Below the pieces are notes generated by a model. It was given only the letters and a program-made list of their open reading frames with translations, was not told the DNA's origin and ran no database searches. Made by a program: the position numbers and the translations under genes. This document shows positions 33,796-37,295 of a stretch of 37,295 nucleotides of DNA, piece by piece. The stretch is from Cellvibrionales bacterium UBA2618 (GTDB lineage: Bacteria; Pseudomonadota; Gammaproteobacteria; Pseudomonadales; Porticoccaceae): assembly GCA_002339165.1 (NCBI GenBank), contig DDJS01000138.1, positions 8,666 to 45,960 on the forward strand. The letters are read 5' to 3'. Numbering within the stretch: the stretch's first letter is position 1; the number at the start of each line of letters is the position of its first letter.

Positions 33796-35199
33796 CTAGC
33801 TGCACACGCCAATATGCTGCGACATAAAATGTTCGACCGCCGCACGATCATTATCGAGTACGTTAAATCTCTCTGCACGTTCGAATAGATCTGCCATGTG
33901 CGCCGGTAACTGCGGATCTTCAGGGTAGCCAGCGCGCCTAACCGCGTCTGGAAATTTTGCTGGATGCGCGGTCGCCAACGTAATCATCGGCGTTATTGCG
34001 TTGGCGCGGCAACTGCGCGCTGCATCCAATCCGATCGCCGTGTGCGGGTCCATGAGATAGCCGCTGTCGCTGTATACGCGGTCGATCATCGCCAGCATGC
34101 TGGCGTCGTCGCAGCGGTGACTAGAAAACAATTGTCGCACTTTGCTGAGCGCTACGTCACTCAAACGCATGTGGCCCTGTTTGGCAGCGGCCATCAACGC
34201 GACAATTTGCTCACCATCCCGTCCATAAGTATCGAACAGTAAGCGTTCAAAATTGCTCGATATCATGATATCCATACTCGGCGCCAAGCTTTGTTGCAGA
34301 GGCAGCGTGCGGTGGTCATTGGCGCTGATACAGCGGTGTAAAATATCGTTCTGATTGGTAGCAATAACCAGTTGTTCAATTGGCAAACCCATTTTTGCTG
34401 CCAGATATCCGGCAAAAATATCCCCAAAATTGCCGGTCGGCACGGCAAACGAAACCGCGCGCTGGGGACCTCCTAGCTGCAACGCAGCCCAAAAATAATA
34501 GACAATTTGTGCCATAATACGCGCCCAATTAATTGAATTAACGGCGACTAATTGGCGGTTTTCGGGCAAAAATGACTGGTCGGAAAAACACGCTTTGACC
34601 ATATTCTGACAATCGTCAAAATTGCCCTGCAGCGCAATATTATGAATGTTGTCCGCCAACACTGTTGTCATCTGCCGGCGCTGTACGTCGGACACCCGTT
34701 GATGGGGATGTAAAATAAACATCTCCACGTTGCTGCAACTACGACAACCCTCGATAGCCGCCGACCCGGTATCGCCGGATGTGGCCCCCATAATCACCGC
34801 TTTTTGATCGCGTTTTTGAAGGCTGTAATCGAGTAGCTGACCGAGAAACTGCAAGGCAAAATCTTTGAACGCCAGGGTCGGGCCGTGAAATAATTCGAGG
34901 ATCCATTCGTTGTCGCCAGTCTGCACCAACGGAGCGATCGCAGCGTGTCGAAAATTGGCATAGGCGCGGTCGATCAGAGCCTGTAAATCATCCTCAGGGA
35001 TGCAGTCGCCAACGAAGGGGCGCATCACTCTAAAGGCAAGTTGTTGATACGACAGGGGTCGCCAGCTAGCGATTTCGTGGGGACTAAAATTCGGTATGAC
35101 GCTCGGTACAAACAGGCCCCCATCTGGAGCCAACCCCGTGAGAACGACCTCTTCAAAGGTTTTCGGTGGGCAACCACCGCGGGTGCTAATGTATCTCAT
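33796..35199 (-). CDS. thrC: Threonine synthase
   Basis: PLP enzyme converting O-phosphohomoserine to threonine, the last step of the pathway. The 467-residue product opens MRYISTRGG, typical of the long gammaproteobacterial form. The PLP lysine Lys112 is in FHGPTLAFKDFALQF, the phosphate-binding loop is GATSGDTGSAAIEG, and AVPTGNFGDIFAGY follows. All are intact. The start ATG lies 26 bases after the hom stop, with AGGA about nine bases before it, so the two are probably one transcript. No thrB homologue is in view, as expected for pseudomonad-type clusters where thrB is elsewhere. Confidence 0.97.
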   Translation of the reverse strand: MRYISTRGGCPPKTFEEVVLTGLAPDGGLFVPSVIPNFSPHEIASWRPLSYQQLAFRVMRPFVGDCIPEDDLQALIDRAYANFRHAAIAPLVQTGDNEWILELFHGPTLAFKDFALQFLGQLLDYSLQKRDQKAVIMGATSGDTGSAAIEGCRSCSNVEMFILHPHQRVSDVQRRQMTTVLADNIHNIALQGNFDDCQNMVKACFSDQSFLPENRQLVAVNSINWARIMAQIVYYFWAALQLGGPQRAVSFAVPTGNFGDIFAGYLAAKMGLPIEQLVIATNQNDILHRCISANDHRTLPLQQSLAPSMDIMISSNFERLLFDTYGRDGEQIVALMAAAKQGHMRLSDVALSKVRQLFSSHRCDDASMLAMIDRVYSDSGYLMDPHTAIGLDAARSCRANAITPMITLATAHPAKFPDAVRRAGYPEDPQLPAHMADLFERAERFNVLDNDRAAVEHFMSQHIGVCS

Positions 35200-35225
35200 G
35201 CCGTCAGGTCCTAATCGGTGGGTAA

Positions 35226-36533
35226 CTACTGGTCTAGGTGCTCGAGTCGGAGCGTGGTGACCGACCCCTGTACCGTGCTCAAATCTTCAATCTCACTAAC
35301 AGCTGCATTCAAGCGCCGCTCAGGCAGGCGGTTGGTGACCAGGACCACGTTGACATAGTCAATTCCCGCGGGCTGTTGTTTTTGAATAATTGCCTCGATA
35401 CTAATGCCCGCATCAGCCATGATTTTAGTTGCATTAGAAATAGCGCCGGGGGTATCGACCATCGAAAATCGCAAGTAATAACAGGTCTCAATGTCAGCCA
35501 CTGGGATCATTTTTTGCGCCGTTAACGCCTCTAGGGGACAACCGAGCGCAGGCACCCAAGTGGCCGGAGGGTTTTCCAACACGCGGCTAATATCTATGAT
35601 GTCGGCTAATACTGAAGAGGCCGTTGGCTCCGAACCGGCACCGCGACCATAGTACAGCGAGCTACCGAGTGCGTCGGCGTCGACCATCACCGCGTTCAAT
35701 ACGCCGTTGACCCCAGCGATCAAACTCGCTTCGGGCACCAGCGTCGGATGAACGCGCAGTTCCACGCCCTCGGCGGACTGGCGCGCGATACCGAGGTGTT
35801 TGATCGCATAGCCAAGTTCGCGCGCATAACCGATATCGAGCTGCTCCAGTTGCGTAATGCCCTGAACGAAAATGCTCTCGATGTTCAGTGGGATCGAAAA
35901 CGCTAAAGATGCCAGTATCGCGAGTTTATGCGCCGCATCGATGCCCTCGATATCAAAGGTCGGATCGGCCTCGGCATAACCCTTTGCTTGCGCCTCGGCT
36001 AAAACATCTGGGAAGGCCCGCCCCTTACTAGCCATTTCGGTAAGGATAAAATTGCTGGTGCCATTGATAATCCCAGCTAACCAGTTAATTTGGTTACCGG
36101 CTAGGCCCTCGCGCAATGCCTTGATAATGGGGATTCCGCCAGCCACGGCCGCCTCGAAAGCGACAATCACGCCTTGCTGTTCGGCGGCGGCAAAAATTTC
36201 TGCGCCATTTTCAGCAATCAACGCCTTGTTCGCGGTCACAACATGCTTGCCATGTTTAATCGACATCATCACTAAATCAAATGCAACGCTGGTACCGCCG
36301 ATAAGCTCAACCACGATATCGATAGTGGGATCTTTAGCAACCTCAAAAACATCCCGCGAAACCCGCGTTTCACCGATATCACAGGCAGGATTATCGCGCC
36401 GCGAGCCGATATGAGTGACACAAATCGCTGCGTTCGCACGGCTATTAATCTGCTTGGCGTTGCGCTGTAAAATATTGTAGACCCCGGAACCAACCGTCCC
36501 CAACCCACAGATGCCAATGTGTACAGGTTTCAT
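35226..36533 (-). CDS. hom: Homoserine dehydrogenase (monofunctional, with ACT domain)
   Basis: Reduces aspartate semialdehyde to homoserine, the branch-point to threonine and methionine. The 435-residue product has the NAD(P)-binding GICGLGTVGSGVYNIL, the catalytic-region motifs HVVTANKALIAENG and ANKALIA lysine, GIINGTSNFIL, and AEADPTFDIEGIDAAHK. A C-terminal ACT domain (about 355-430; MVDTPGAISNATKIMADAGI) probably mediates threonine feedback. There is no aspartokinase domain, so it is the monofunctional type. AGGAG stands just before the start ATG. It lies between dsbC and thrC, the conserved dsbC-hom-thrC order. Confidence 0.97.
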   Translation of the reverse strand: MKPVHIGICGLGTVGSGVYNILQRNAKQINSRANAAICVTHIGSRRDNPACDIGETRVSRDVFEVAKDPTIDIVVELIGGTSVAFDLVMMSIKHGKHVVTANKALIAENGAEIFAAAEQQGVIVAFEAAVAGGIPIIKALREGLAGNQINWLAGIINGTSNFILTEMASKGRAFPDVLAEAQAKGYAEADPTFDIEGIDAAHKLAILASLAFSIPLNIESIFVQGITQLEQLDIGYARELGYAIKHLGIARQSAEGVELRVHPTLVPEASLIAGVNGVLNAVMVDADALGSSLYYGRGAGSEPTASSVLADIIDISRVLENPPATWVPALGCPLEALTAQKMIPVADIETCYYLRFSMVDTPGAISNATKIMADAGISIEAIIQKQQPAGIDYVNVVLVTNRLPERRLNAAVSEIEDLSTVQGSVTTLRLEHLDQ

Positions 36534-36609
36534 CCTAACTCCTATGTCCTCTATATCGTCTTCTCGCCACGCTGGGTCGCGGTATGTGAGGGATGTTAAT
36601 GGTTCTTCG

Positions 36610-37295
36610 CTACTCGGCTGATATCAGCCCCAACTGCGCGGCAAGCGCATCGGCAGGTTGATAGCCCGGGATCATACTGCCATCCATTAGCACCACAGAG
36701 GGTGTTCCACTGACACCAACTTTTTCACCCAGCGCAAAATGCTCGTCCACCGGGTTATCACTGCATAGGGCTATCGGCATATTTTCACCGCCCTTCATAC
36801 GCGTCAAAGCTTCTTTGCGATCGGGCGCGCACCAAGCAGTGACCATTTTTCTGTATCCCTCGGAATCGATACCGGATCGAGGGTAGGCCAGATAGCGTAC
36901 CTCGATGCCGTAGGCGTTCAGTTGATCGATTTCGCGGTGCATCTTACGGCAGTAACCACAGTCAATGTCGGTAAACACATTAATAATTGCGCGTTTTTCG
37001 CCCTTCGGGCTAAAAACGATCATATCGTCGGCATTGATATTGGCGATCCACCTCTTCCGTTCCGCAGTAAACCGCAAATCCTCAACATCGATGAAGCCCG
37101 AGGGCCCAATCTGGTAGACGTCACCATCAAAAAAATAGCTGCCGTCTGTCGCGACATAAAGCGTCGGACCATTTTCAACCACAACTCTAAGGTAGCCAGG
37201 AATGGCCGATTGCCCGCCCAATTTAAACTCAAAGTCAGGCCGCGCGGCGCGCAGTTTTTCAAGCGCTATAGATCCGTCCGACGCGTCGCCAAACG
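36610..37295 (-). CDS. dsbC: Thiol:disulfide interchange protein DsbC (5' end beyond window)
   Basis: Periplasmic disulfide isomerase. The frame runs open to the right edge, so the signal peptide and true start lie outside; about 228 residues are visible. The N-terminal dimerisation domain includes IPGYLRVVVENGPTLYVATD and GDVYQIGPSGFIDVEDL. The thioredoxin-like domain has the redox motif CGYC in VFTDIDCGYCRKMHREID, and the cis-Pro loop VSGTPSVVLMDG. A second Cys pair (AWCAPD, ALCSDN) corresponds to the structural disulfide. A TTG at 37221 is not the start because coding continues upstream (LEKLRAARPDFEFKL). It is followed by hom after 76 bases. Confidence 0.93.
   Translation of the reverse strand, partial: FGDASDGSIALEKLRAARPDFEFKLGGQSAIPGYLRVVVENGPTLYVATDGSYFFDGDVYQIGPSGFIDVEDLRFTAERKRWIANINADDMIVFSPKGEKRAIINVFTDIDCGYCRKMHREIDQLNAYGIEVRYLAYPRSGIDSEGYRKMVTAWCAPDRKEALTRMKGGENMPIALCSDNPVDEHFALGEKVGVSGTPSVVLMDGSMIPGYQPADALAAQLGLISAE

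Overview
The window is a gene-dense stretch of a gammaproteobacterial chromosome, most like a Pseudomonadales/Cellvibrionales-type (probably marine) lineage. This rests on gene order: rpoE-mucA-mucB-mucD-lepA-lepB-rnc-era-recO-acpS-cysM with a divergent nadB, then ygfX-sdhE/ygfZ, and further on the pairs prfB-lysS and recJ with dsbC-hom-thrC, all match the Pseudomonas-like arrangement. No rRNA, tRNA, CRISPR array, insertion sequence or phage gene was seen, and no gap between genes exceeds 300 bases.

Layout. (1) 1-12372, all minus strand: a long co-directional block running from the envelope-stress sigma factor RpoE, its anti-sigma pair MucA/MucB and periplasmic protease MucD, through LepA, signal peptidase LepB, RNase III, Era, RecO, AcpS and CysM to MazG and Adk. 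Many genes touch or overlap (rnc/era share a TTGA; recO abuts acpS). mucC, pdxJ and the small DUF4845 gene, which often sit in this order, are missing. (2) 12430-14783: the rpoE/nadB divergent control region with an 18-base palindrome, nadB, and the convergent ygfX-sdhE pair. (3) 14857-19623: ygfZ with an ATGA-coupled small membrane protein, ung, a MATE exporter, and a heme A synthase of the alphaproteobacterial/mitochondrial type. (4) 19664-22307: lysS and prfB, the latter with the classical programmed +1 frameshift. (5) 22449-26689, plus strand: a membrane-anchored strictosidine-synthase/SMP-30-like beta-propeller, the AMPylator SelO, and an intact but catalytically degenerate histidine kinase. 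(6) 26715-30590: ybbA-ybbP ABC system divergent from tesA. (7) 30622-37295, minus: dsbC (cut by the window edge)-hom-thrC, a DUF3094 micro-membrane protein followed by a perfect 21-bp-arm hairpin, then an epoxide hydrolase overlapping recJ.

Function. Region 1 couples envelope stress sensing with secretion (LepB), translation and ribosome maturation (LepA, Era, Rnc). Regions 2-3 collect cofactor and respiratory maturation (NadB, SdhE, YgfZ, heme A synthase). Region 7 combines periplasmic disulfide isomerisation, threonine synthesis and DNA repair.

The items most worth a second look are the pseudo-histidine kinase at 25250-26689, whose phospho-acceptor His and all ATP-binding boxes are replaced while the reading frame is intact, and the tandem hairpins at 33391-33455. 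Most of the remainder is conserved housekeeping content.
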